A DNA stretch of 13,226 nucleotides from UMGS1663 sp963558185 (GTDB lineage Bacteria; Bacillota; Clostridia; TANB77; CAG-508). This document shows, in pieces, positions 1 through 6,898 of this stretch. The stretch lies in the NCBI GenBank assembly GCA_963558185.1, contig CAUWFE010000033.1, forward strand, positions 1-13,226, read 5' to 3'. The position numbers and the translations under genes are program-made. The notes under the pieces are model-generated. The model was not told the DNA's origin. It saw only the letters and a list, made by a program, of their open reading frames with translations, and did not search any database. How positions within the stretch are numbered: the stretch's first letter is position 1; each line of letters begins with the position of its first letter.

Positions 1-6
1 AAATTT

Positions 7-93
7 TGGTGCCGGTGGTGGGACTCGAACCCACACGCCATTGCTGACAACAGATTTTGAGTCTGCCCCGTCTACCAATTCCAGCACACCGGC
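7..93 (-). tRNA. tRNA-Leu, anticodon CAA
   Basis: Read on the minus strand, this folds as a class II tRNA. The acceptor GCCGGTG (93..87) pairs perfectly with CACCGGC (17..11), followed by discriminator A (10) and an encoded CCA (9..7). The anticodon stem GCAGA/TCTGT encloses loop CTCAAAA, giving anticodon CAA (59..57), which reads the leucine codon UUG. The T arm GTGGGTTCGAGTCCCAC is intact and there is a long variable arm, as expected for tRNA-Leu. Only six bases remain before the window edge, so any further tRNAs in the cluster cannot be seen. I see no clear promoter in 94-230; it may be transcribed from an AT-rich promoter there or from the dfrA operon. Confidence 0.97.
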
Positions 94-99
94 ATGTAA

Positions 100-133
100 A
101 AGATATGTACTTTTATATATTAGCACATATCTT
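100..133 (-). terminator. Hairpin between dfrA and tRNA-Leu, possible weak terminator
   Basis: AAGATATGT (100-108) and ACATATCTT (125-133) form a perfect 9-bp inverted repeat around a 16-base loop. On the minus strand the 3' arm runs into CTTTTAC, so only about four U residues follow. That makes it a weak intrinsic terminator for the pgi-thyA-dfrA operon at best. It ends only six bases before the tRNA 5' end, so it may instead be a leader structure of the tRNA precursor. The rest of 94-230 is AT-rich sequence with no gene. Confidence 0.35.
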
Positions 134-230
134 AAAAAAAGTCTATATTTTATAAAATATTTTATTTATACAAATTCAAATTTTAATTTTATGAATGAAA
201 CATTATCTTTTTGTATTTTTTAATAATATA

Positions 231-725
231 TTATTTCTTTATTCTTTCATAAATCACATAATCATAGTCTAAATTATTTTTCTCATCTTTTGGTCCCTTT
301 TCTCTGCTTATTTCTCTCCATATCTCATCACTAATTTTTGGAAAAAATGCATCTCCATCAAAGTTTTTATCTATTTCAGTTACATACATTTTTGTTACAT
401 GAGGCATTAATAAATTATATATCATTGCTCCTCCTATAACAAAATTTTCTTCTTCCTCTTCTATATATTCCTGAATTTCAAGCATTGAATGTACAACTCG
501 TACATTTGCATTATCTATTTTAAAATCTGGATTTTGTGTAAAAACTATATGTTTTCTGTTTGGTAATACTCTACCTAATGATTCAAATGTTTTTCTTCCC
601 ATTATTATATTGTGATTTGTTGTTAGTTCTTTAAATCTTTTTAAATCATCTGTTAAATTCCATATTAATTTATTATCTTTACCAATTATATTATTTTTTG
701 CTTTTGCAACTATTATACTTAACAT
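231..725 (-). CDS. dfrA: Dihydrofolate reductase
   Basis: Reduces dihydrofolate to tetrahydrofolate with NADPH in the cytosol, regenerating the cofactor consumed by ThyA encoded just upstream. From the ATG at 725 it is 164 residues, a normal bacterial length. Visible family motifs are NNIIGKDN near the N-terminus, acidic Asp27 in WNLTDDL (same number as in E. coli), the NADPH-binding IIMGRKTFESLG and FVIGGAMIYN segments, and a C-terminal MYVTEID...DGDAFFP block. The usual proline before Trp22 is isoleucine. An upstream TTG at 746 would add seven residues inside the end of thyA, but AAGGAG sits 6-7 bases before the ATG at 725, so that start is preferred. It is the last gene of the pgi-thyA-dfrA operon, ten bases after the thyA stop. 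Confidence 0.95.
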   Translation of the reverse strand: MLSIIVAKAKNNIIGKDNKLIWNLTDDLKRFKELTTNHNIIMGRKTFESLGRVLPNRKHIVFTQNPDFKIDNANVRVVHSMLEIQEYIEEEEENFVIGGAMIYNLLMPHVTKMYVTEIDKNFDGDAFFPKISDEIWREISREKGPKDEKNNLDYDYVIYERIKK

Positions 726-735
726 ATTCTTCTCC

Positions 736-1593
736 TTACTCTGCAACTGGTATTTTTCCCAATTTCATTTCCTTATTATAATCATAATTTTGAATTTCAA
801 AATCTTCTATCTTAAATTCATAAAAATTCTTAGTTGAATTATTTATAATTAATTTTGGATGTACATCCATTGTTTTACCATTTATCAATTTTTCAACTAA
901 AGGAATGTGTCTATCATAAATGTGACAGTCTCCTATATTATGTGTTAAAGTTCCAACTTCTAAACCAGAAACTTGTGCAAACATACATAACAAAGCTGAA
1001 TATTGCATTGTATTCCATCCATTGGCTGCAAGCATATCTTGTGAACGTTGATTTAATATTAAGTGTAACTTGCCATCTTTTACTAACCATTGTGTTGAAT
1101 ATGCACATGGCTCTAAATTCATATCTTTTAAATCTTCATGTACAAATATGTTTGTTAATATTCTTCTGCTTGCTGGATCATTTTTTAGTAAATATAAAAC
1201 ATAATCCACTTGATCCATTTCTTTTATACCTTCTTTTGTTTTAAATTTATATTTTTTTGCCATTTGATATCCATATGCTTTTCCTATAGTTCCATCTTCT
1301 CCAGCCCATTGATCCCATATATGTGAATTTAATTCTTTAATTTCATTTGACTTTTTTTGCCAAATCCATAAAATCTCGTCAATTGCTCTTTTTACAGTTC
1401 CAGTGTTATTTCTTAAAGTAATCATTGGAAACTCTTTTCCAACATCATATTTATTTGTAACTCCTACTATTGATATATAATTTGCTTCTGTTCCATCTTC
1501 CCATTTTGTTCTAACACCTGTTCCTTTTGATGAATATCCATTTTCCATTATTTCTTTACATGTATCTATAAAATTTTTATCTGCTTGTGTCAT
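736..1593 (-). CDS. thyA: Thymidylate synthase, B. subtilis ThyA/phi3T type
   Basis: Methylates dUMP to dTMP using methylene-tetrahydrofolate and releases dihydrofolate, which the next gene product (DHFR) reduces. The 285-residue protein carries catalytic Cys163 in EPCAYSTQW, the paired arginines SRR (about 142-144), the phosphate/dUMP-binding QRSQD (182-186) and the GDCHIYDRH block (221-229). The segments WIWQKKSNE, HIWDQWAGEDGTIG and PCAYSTQW resemble the ThyA encoded by B. subtilis and phage phi3T rather than the E. coli-like ThyB form (PCHAFFQFY); this is from memory of those sequences. Its ATG lies one base after the pgi stop codon and its AAGGAG ribosome binding site lies inside the last pgi codons, indicating translational coupling. 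Confidence 0.95.
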   Translation of the reverse strand: MTQADKNFIDTCKEIMENGYSSKGTGVRTKWEDGTEANYISIVGVTNKYDVGKEFPMITLRNNTGTVKRAIDEILWIWQKKSNEIKELNSHIWDQWAGEDGTIGKAYGYQMAKKYKFKTKEGIKEMDQVDYVLYLLKNDPASRRILTNIFVHEDLKDMNLEPCAYSTQWLVKDGKLHLILNQRSQDMLAANGWNTMQYSALLCMFAQVSGLEVGTLTHNIGDCHIYDRHIPLVEKLINGKTMDVHPKLIINNSTKNFYEFKIEDFEIQNYDYNKEMKLGKIPVAE

Positions 1594-1594
1594 T

Positions 1595-2986
1595 TTAATT
1601 CTCCTTATTCTTTTTACTTTTCTTAACCTTTTTATTTTTTGCTGGCTCTTTAACTAGTAATTCTTCTGTTTCTTCTTTTGTGTATCCTGGTTTTCCTAAT
1701 AATGTAAACATATTTTTCTTATATTTTTCAACTCCTGGTTGATTAAAAGGATTTACACTTAATAGATTTCCTGACATAGCACATGCAAGTTCAAAAAAAT
1801 AGATTAAATGGCCTATTGTTTCTTCGTCCAATTTTTCTATATTTAATATTAAATTTGGAACGCCTCCATCTACATGAGCTTGTATTGTTCCTTCCATTGC
1901 TTTTTGATTTACAAATTCTACATTCTTACCTTGTATGTAATTCAAACCATCAATATCATCTTCATCATTTGGAATCTTGAGTGTATCATTTTTATTTTCT
2001 ATACATAAAACTGTTTCAAAAAGTTCTCTTCTTCCTTCTTGTATATATTGACCTATTGAATGTAAATCTGTTGTAAATTCTGCTCCAGTTGGAAATATCC
2101 CTTTTCCATCTTTTCCTTCACTTTCAGCAAATAATTGTTTCCACCACTCTATGAAATAATGCATTTTTGGTTCATATGTTACTAAAATTTCTATTGTTTT
2201 TTTGCTTTTATATAATATATTTCTAATTACTGCATATTTATAGCAATCATTATATTTTAAATTTTTATCACTATATTTTTGTTCTGCGAATTTTGCTCCT
2301 TTCATTATCTTTTCAATGTCTATCCCTGCTGTTGCAATTGGTAATAGTCCAACAGCTGTTAATACAGAATATCTGCCTCCTATATTATCTGGTATTACAA
2401 AAGTTTCATATTCTTCTTCCTCGGATAATTTTTTTAAAGCTCCTTTTTCTTTGTCTGTTGTCACATAAATTCTCTTTCTTGCTTCTTTTATTCCATATTT
2501 GTTCTCTATATATTCTCTAAGAATTCTAAATGCAATAGCTGGTTCTGTAGTTGTACCTGATTTTGAAATAACATTTATTGAAATATCTTTGTCTCCTATA
2601 ACATCTAATAAATCCATAATATAATTACTACTCATATTATTCCCAACAAATAAAATTTGTGGTGTTTTCCTTACTTTTTTATCTAATAAATTATAAAATG
2701 TATGTTTTAAGCTTTCTATAACTGCTCTTGCACCTAAGTATGAGCCTCCTATACCAATTACTATTAATACATCTGAATTATTTTGAATTTTTTTTGCACA
2801 TTTTTGTATTCTTGCAAATTCTTTTTTATCATAATTGCTAGGAAGATGTAACCATCCTAAAAATTCTTCTTGATTATCTGCATCTTTTTGTAATTTTTCA
2901 TGGATTTCTTCTACAACTTCTTGATTTTCCATTATCTTTTTTAAATCTATTCCTGATGACTCAAAATTTAATTTCATATTCGCCAT
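1595..2986 (-). CDS. pgi: Glucose-6-phosphate isomerase
   Basis: Interconverts glucose-6-phosphate and fructose-6-phosphate, the second step of glycolysis, in the cytosol. The 463-residue protein is the short Firmicutes form. Sugar-phosphate binding is shown by GIGGSYLGARA (78-88) and the SIS-type loop ISKSGTTTEP (140-149). The second signature GGRYSVLTAVGLLP starts at about 203, and TTDLHSIGQYIQEG lies at 305-318. By remembered alignment with Bacillus enzymes the catalytic residues are Glu288, His309 and Lys423. After the usual end at LLGKPGY (about 435) there is an unusual Lys/Glu-rich tail of about 28 residues, whose DNA also supplies the thyA ribosome binding site. The ATG at 2986 has GAGGAGG 7-8 bases upstream. 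It is the first gene of the pgi-thyA-dfrA operon. Confidence 0.96.
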   Translation of the reverse strand: MANMKLNFESSGIDLKKIMENQEVVEEIHEKLQKDADNQEEFLGWLHLPSNYDKKEFARIQKCAKKIQNNSDVLIVIGIGGSYLGARAVIESLKHTFYNLLDKKVRKTPQILFVGNNMSSNYIMDLLDVIGDKDISINVISKSGTTTEPAIAFRILREYIENKYGIKEARKRIYVTTDKEKGALKKLSEEEEYETFVIPDNIGGRYSVLTAVGLLPIATAGIDIEKIMKGAKFAEQKYSDKNLKYNDCYKYAVIRNILYKSKKTIEILVTYEPKMHYFIEWWKQLFAESEGKDGKGIFPTGAEFTTDLHSIGQYIQEGRRELFETVLCIENKNDTLKIPNDEDDIDGLNYIQGKNVEFVNQKAMEGTIQAHVDGGVPNLILNIEKLDEETIGHLIYFFELACAMSGNLLSVNPFNQPGVEKYKKNMFTLLGKPGYTKEETEELLVKEPAKNKKVKKSKKNKEN

Positions 2987-3017
2987 TTTTTTCCTCCTCT
3001 GTATATTTTCTTAATTT

Positions 3018-3046
3018 ATTTTATACCACTTGATTTTTCATGTCAA
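3018..3046 (-). promoter_or_regulatory. Sigma-A promoter of pgi-thyA-dfrA
   Basis: On the minus strand, a perfect TTGACA (3046..3041), a 17-base spacer and TAAAAT (3023..3018) lie about 30 bases before the pgi start. It is the only good sigma-A match upstream of the operon. Confidence 0.8.
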
Positions 3047-3058
3047 CTATTAGATAAT
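3030..3058 (+). promoter_or_regulatory. Candidate sigma-A promoter of the traX-like gene
   Basis: TTGATT (3030-3035), a 17-base spacer and GATAAT (3053-3058) read rightward, about 26 bases before the GGAGG (3084-3088) and 40 before the ATG. It interleaves with the leftward pgi promoter. Confidence 0.55.
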
Positions 3059-3098
3059 ATAAAAAGATTTATTTTTACTTTATGGAGGTATAATTTAT

Positions 3099-3797
3099 AT
3101 GAATTCATTTACTTTAAAAATTATTGCTTTAATTTCTATGTTATGTGATCACATTTATTATGCTTGTTTTTTTAGTATTCCATATTTCTTTTTAAATTGT
3201 ATTGGAAGAATCGCTTTTCCTATATTCGCTTTTCAACTTTCCCAAGGCTATATTCACACAAAAAGTAAAAAGAATTATATTTTACGTTTATTATTATTTG
3301 CTATAATTTCTCAACTACCTTTTTATCTATTTCAGAATTCTTGCAATTTTGATTTTGGTTTAAATATAGGATTTACATTACTACTTGGTTTTTTATCTAT
3401 TTTAGCATATGATAAAATTTCTAATTCCAATATTCTTTTTCCAAAAGGGCATATTGTAAATAAAATATTAAGCTTATTTGTAATATTTGGTATTGCTTGT
3501 TTAGCAAATATTCTAAAGGTTGACTATGGAATGTTTGGCGTTTTACTTATTTCTTGTTTTTATATTTTTAGAAATTCTAAAATATATACTTTATGCTCTG
3601 TTATTTTATTAACATTATTGCACTATGCTAAATATATGCTAATTTTAAACCAATTTGTATATATGTTGATTTTAGCTATTTGTACTTGCCTATCTTTGAT
3701 ATTTATATTTATGTATAATAAAAAAGAAGGTCCTAAATGTAAATATTTATTTTATGCTTTTTATCCACTTCACTTACTAATGCTTTCTTTTATATAA
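3099..3797 (+). CDS. TraX-family integral membrane protein
   Basis: A 232-residue, strongly hydrophobic protein with about seven or eight membrane segments. The N-terminal pattern fits the TraX family (PF05857): LKIIALISMLCDH with Asp17-His18, then IGRIAFPIFAFQLSQGY (about 35-51), then LRLLLFAIISQLPF (about 62-75) and a GFTLLLG segment. TraX of the F plasmid acetylates pilin, but chromosomal homologues in Firmicutes have no established role, so no substrate is proposed. GGAGG at 3084-3088 supports the ATG at 3099. It is the only rightward gene in the window, divergent from pgi and convergent with gpr, and appears monocistronic. Family assignment is good; function is unknown. Confidence 0.85.
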   Translation: MNSFTLKIIALISMLCDHIYYACFFSIPYFFLNCIGRIAFPIFAFQLSQGYIHTKSKKNYILRLLLFAIISQLPFYLFQNSCNFDFGLNIGFTLLLGFLSILAYDKISNSNILFPKGHIVNKILSLFVIFGIACLANILKVDYGMFGVLLISCFYIFRNSKIYTLCSVILLTLLHYAKYMLILNQFVYMLILAICTCLSLIFIFMYNKKEGPKCKYLFYAFYPLHLLMLSFI

Positions 3798-3864
3798 TAT
3801 AAAAAAGCATACATAAAATTTTCAAACAAATATATATTTTAAGTATCTCATAATTATTTGATAC

Positions 3865-3893
3865 ATAAAGTTCTCTTTTAGGGAGAACTTTAT
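3865..3893. terminator. Shared hairpin between convergent traX-like gene and gpr
   Basis: ATAAAGTTCTC (3865-3875) and GAGAACTTTAT (3883-3893) form an 11-bp perfect stem with a seven-base loop. Each outer arm supplies a short, interrupted U run, so it may act in both directions. A second 7-bp inverted repeat, GTATCTC (3843-3849) with GAGATAC (3905-3911), encloses it and could form a larger cruciform-like structure. Confidence 0.55.
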
Positions 3894-3931
3894 TATTATG
3901 CACAGAGATACAATATTTTTCAAAATTTATT

Positions 3932-4864
3932 CTAAAATGCTCTATTCATAGCTTTAGAAACTATCTTTGCCATGTTTTTTATTAATTCATCTATCTCCTT
4001 TGGAGTGACAATAAAATTATATTCTTTTGGCATTAATGCTTCTTTTATTTCTTGATAATTGTCTTCTTCTTTTATTTTATTTAATGTTTCATTAGATTTA
4101 GCTTCTTGTTGATATTTTTCTATTAATAAATCTAAAGCTTCATTTACTACTACTGCTGTTTCTACAACTGTTGGTATTCCTATTGCTATTACTGGTATTC
4201 CTAGTGTTCTTTTTGAAAGTTCTTCTCTGCTATTGCCTACTCCTGCTCCTGGAACAATTCCTGTATCTGCAATTTGTATTGTGCTACTTATTCTTTCCAT
4301 ACTTCTTGATGCTAAAGCATCTATTACTATCAATAGCTTTGGTTTTATGTTGTTTACTACTCCTTGTATTATTTCAAGTGTTTCAATTCCTGTTGTTCCT
4401 AGAACTCCTGGTGCTACTGCACTTACTGGTCTTGAATTTTCATCTATATATTGTGGTAAATATTTTATAATATGTCTTGTTATTTCTATGTTTTTTACTA
4501 CTTTAGGTCCTAATGCATCAGGAGTAACTGCTTCATTTCCTAAGCCTACAACTAAAATATCATCTTTTTCTCCAGATAATTCATCTATTCTTGCTTTAAT
4601 TTCATTTGCTGTACATTCTATTACTTTTTCTATTTCTTCTTCGGTTAAGATATTTAATTTTTTTATATCTATTGTTATATAATTTCCTATTGGTTTTCCT
4701 AGTGATTCTGCTCCTTCTTGGCTTTGAATTTTTACTCTTGTTATTTTTATTTTTTCATCTACTTTTTGTTCTTCTGTTATAATTCCTGGAATTTCTTCTA
4801 TTTTATTAGCTTTCTTATAAATGTCATTTCTTTCATCTGCTAAATCTGTTCTAAAATTATACAT
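3932..4864 (-). CDS. gpr: Germination protease (spore endopeptidase)
   Basis: Degrades the small acid-soluble proteins that protect DNA in dormant spores once germination starts; it is made as a zymogen in the forespore. The 310-residue protein begins MYNFRTDLADER, the RTDLA propeptide signature of the family. It has GLGNEAVTPDALGP (107-120, Asp116) and LLIVIDALASRS (Asp182), which correspond by remembered alignment to the two catalytic aspartates of Bacillus GPR. RPVSAVAPGVLG, IQIADTGIVPGAGVGN and the C-terminal IVTPKEID are also typical. The propeptide ahead of RTDLA is very short, as in other clostridia. The ATG at 4864 has AAGGAGG eight bases upstream, and a sigma-G-type promoter precedes it. 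The gene is strong evidence for an endospore-forming organism. Confidence 0.96.
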   Translation of the reverse strand: MYNFRTDLADERNDIYKKANKIEEIPGIITEEQKVDEKIKITRVKIQSQEGAESLGKPIGNYITIDIKKLNILTEEEIEKVIECTANEIKARIDELSGEKDDILVVGLGNEAVTPDALGPKVVKNIEITRHIIKYLPQYIDENSRPVSAVAPGVLGTTGIETLEIIQGVVNNIKPKLLIVIDALASRSMERISSTIQIADTGIVPGAGVGNSREELSKRTLGIPVIAIGIPTVVETAVVVNEALDLLIEKYQQEAKSNETLNKIKEEDNYQEIKEALMPKEYNFIVTPKEIDELIKNMAKIVSKAMNRAF

Positions 4865-4887
4865 TTTAAATTCCTCCTTTTCTTTTG

Positions 4888-4916
4888 TAGTATGTAGTTT
4901 TTTTATTATTTTATAC
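4888..4916 (-). promoter_or_regulatory. Sigma-G (forespore) promoter of gpr
   Basis: On the minus strand, GTATA (4916..4912), a 17-base spacer and CATACTA (4894..4888) fit the sigma-G pattern GHATR-17/18-CATNHTA at every position. The -35 starts on the base after the upstream gene's stop codon, and the -10 lies about 10 bases ahead of the gpr ribosome binding site. Sigma-G (and sigma-F) control of gpr is established in B. subtilis. Confidence 0.8.
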
Positions 4917-5303
4917 TTACTTATTACCTAAATTTACTCCTATAATTCCTCCTACCATTCCTGCAATAGCACAGCTGATAAACATAATAATTGTACCATT
5001 AGAAAATTTAAATCCAGAACCTGTAATTGCTGATAAAATATATATTGTTAGAATATATATTAGTCCAACGAACATTCCATTTATTAAGCCTCTTTTTTTT
5101 ATTTTTATTGCACTAATCATTCCTCCTAATAAAATACTAATCGAACTACTTACAATTATTACTACATTCATACAATTTTCTGTAATATCTGTATATGTTA
5201 AAAGAATTGCAAAAATCAGTAAAGCTATTAATGTAAATATAATAGCTATTATACTTCCTTTTGCAATTCTTATCACATTTTCTAAATATTCTTTCTTTTC
5301 CAT
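4917..5303 (-). CDS. Four-pass membrane protein, TIGR04086/DUF3792 family
   Basis: A 128-residue protein with four hydrophobic segments at about 15-37, 45-66, 73-95 and 102-125. The middle block GGMISAIKIKKRGLINGMFVG, a charged loop followed by GLINGxxVGLIY, is the hallmark of the TIGR04086/DUF3792 family, common in spore-forming Firmicutes and of unknown function. The last segment is glycine-rich (AGMVGGIIGVNLG). AAAGGAG precedes the ATG at 5303 by nine bases. It has its own candidate promoter and lies 52 bases ahead of gpr, so it may also be read through into gpr. Whether it takes part in sporulation is only inferred from the neighbour. Confidence 0.8.
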   Translation of the reverse strand: MEKKEYLENVIRIAKGSIIAIIFTLIALLIFAILLTYTDITENCMNVVIIVSSSISILLGGMISAIKIKKRGLINGMFVGLIYILTIYILSAITGSGFKFSNGTIIMFISCAIAGMVGGIIGVNLGNK

Positions 5304-5363
5304 CTTTATTACTCCTTTACTTTTTTTTATAGTATATGTATGTAATAAAGATATTTTTTAGAA

Positions 5364-5392
5364 CTTATACTTAATTTTACTACTTTGTGCAA
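5364..5392 (-). promoter_or_regulatory. Candidate sigma-A promoter of the DUF3792 gene
   Basis: TTGCAC (5392..5387), a 17-base spacer and TATAAG (5369..5364) on the minus strand, about 60 bases before the start codon and just after the preceding gene's stop. I see no hairpin terminator in the 5304-5402 gap, so read-through from the upstream operon is also possible. Confidence 0.55.
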
Positions 5393-5402
5393 TTCATGAT
5401 TT

Positions 5403-6869
5403 CTAATTATTTGTATTTGTTGTATTTTGTGTTTGTGCATTAGCTTGTGAGTTTTGTGTATTTGCTACGTTTCCTGCTTGCTCATTTGTTTTTGAATTGT
5501 CTGTATTGTTATTGTACACATATCTTTGAATATACTCTATTATATCATAAGTATTACCATTGTTTGTCATAGTATATGAATTTTTACCATTTGTCGTAAC
5601 AGAATATAATGTATCTAATGCAATTGGTACTAATTCTTTTCCTTCTGAATTTATAATTCCATAATATGCTGTCCTTGCTTCTTTATTTTCTTGATAAACT
5701 ACAATTCCATCAACTTCTGGTATTACTAAAACATTATTGGCTACCTTATCTTTAATACTTTTAGCATTTGAGCCAAAACCTGTATATATTATTGGAACTA
5801 TTAAATTTCCTCTAATATCGAACATTCCCCATTTTCCATTTTGTTTTACTGGAATACAGTTTCCTAATAATAAATATGGATTTTTTATATCATTATTTGC
5901 AAATTGAGAAATATCTATTCCTATTTCATCATACTCTAAATATATTAATATTTTTCCGTTATTTTCTAATACACCTTTCTTATTTCCACTTTTAGCTAAA
6001 TAAAGGTTTAAATCTTTATCTATTTGTTTTAATTCATCATACTGAGGTGCAACCTTTGTTTGTCCATCTGCTTTTATTATTCCTACTTTTTTATCTTCTG
6101 TTGTAACTAAAAATTCATTTGTACTTTCTATGAATTCTATATCTGTATATTTTGTACCTATAATTTCTTTTCCATCTAAAGTAACTACTCCATAACGTAT
6201 TTTATCTTTTGACATATTTACATTTGGTTTAACATTATTTACTACCATCATATTATATCTCAAAGCTTTTTGATTTTCAAAATCTTCTAAAATTGCTGAA
6301 TTTGGTATTTTCGCACTATAGTATTGTGTTAAATATGGTAAAGTATAAATTTTCACACTATTTTTTTCGGCATTATATGATATAGACACGTTACAAGCTA
6401 CGCTAATCCCTTCTGCTAGTACATACAATTTATTATTCATTTTTTTAACTGGTTCTTCTAAATTAAAATATTGATAATCATTTACATCTCCTGTTGATGT
6501 TTTATATATTTTATCAGAGTCTAACGAAAAGGCTGCTATTTCATTTACGTTTTGTACATAGCATTTATCTTCTACTTCTGAATATTCTTTATATCCTCCA
6601 TTGTATACATCATAATTAACTAATGCTGCAAAATCTCTAATAGAAACATACATTTTATTATTATCAATTATAAATGTATCTTCGCTAAATTTTGATATGC
6701 TTTTTCCATCTATGTTTAGCTTAAACATTTTTTGTTGTAGCATAACTATTAATACTAATAAAATTATACTTATTACAAATAGTATTCCTATTGTTACTCC
6801 TATTCCTATAAATATTTTTTTATTTTTCTTTTGTTTCTGTTCTTCTTCATTTGTCCCTATTATTTTCAT
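5403..6869 (-). CDS. Membrane-anchored WG-repeat protein with copper-amine-oxidase-like N-domain
   Basis: A 488-residue protein with a short charged cytoplasmic N-terminus (Lys-rich, 11-18), one membrane helix (about 19-44) and a large part predicted outside the cell. Residues about 50-175 include KMYVSIRDFAALVNYDV, which resembles the copper-amine-oxidase N-terminal-like domain of clostridial surface proteins. From about 225 on there are five WG-type repeats, seen as YGVVTLDGKEI (226), VGIIKADGQTKVAPQYDE (262), KGVLENNGK (298), WGMFDIRGNLIVP (347) and YGIINSEGKELVP (403). Residues 453-488 are an Asn/Thr/Gln-rich low-complexity tail. Such proteins are presumed cell-surface structural or binding proteins; no activity can be assigned. 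GGAGG precedes the ATG by seven bases. It follows tgt by 29 bases and is probably the last gene of that operon. Confidence 0.8.
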   Translation of the reverse strand: MKIIGTNEEEQKQKKNKKIFIGIGVTIGILFVISIILLVLIVMLQQKMFKLNIDGKSISKFSEDTFIIDNNKMYVSIRDFAALVNYDVYNGGYKEYSEVEDKCYVQNVNEIAAFSLDSDKIYKTSTGDVNDYQYFNLEEPVKKMNNKLYVLAEGISVACNVSISYNAEKNSVKIYTLPYLTQYYSAKIPNSAILEDFENQKALRYNMMVVNNVKPNVNMSKDKIRYGVVTLDGKEIIGTKYTDIEFIESTNEFLVTTEDKKVGIIKADGQTKVAPQYDELKQIDKDLNLYLAKSGNKKGVLENNGKILIYLEYDEIGIDISQFANNDIKNPYLLLGNCIPVKQNGKWGMFDIRGNLIVPIIYTGFGSNAKSIKDKVANNVLVIPEVDGIVVYQENKEARTAYYGIINSEGKELVPIALDTLYSVTTNGKNSYTMTNNGNTYDIIEYIQRYVYNNNTDNSKTNEQAGNVANTQNSQANAQTQNTTNTNN

Positions 6870-6898
6870 TTCAAAACCTCCATTTTCTTAAGTTCTAT

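Noticed and set aside
41..223. Rightward 60-codon open frame at the left end
   Set aside because: It overlaps the tRNA-Leu gene and continues into AT-rich spacer, with no ribosome binding site.
726..746. TTG start of dfrA at 746, adding seven residues
   Set aside because: The added part overlaps the thyA end, while AAGGAG precedes the ATG at 725 at ideal spacing and the ATG-started protein aligns with E. coli numbering.
855..1244. Rightward open frame of 129 codons opposite thyA
   Set aside because: It is an antisense shadow of thyA with low-complexity Leu/Tyr-rich translation and no ribosome binding site.
4171..4682. Two overlapping rightward open frames opposite gpr
   Set aside because: Both are antisense shadows of a well-conserved gene, lack ribosome binding sites and resemble no family.
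5403..5510. Short tandem DNA repeat in the WG gene tail
   Set aside because: The Asn/Thr/Gln-rich tail is low complexity at the protein level but I see no regular repeat unit in the DNA.
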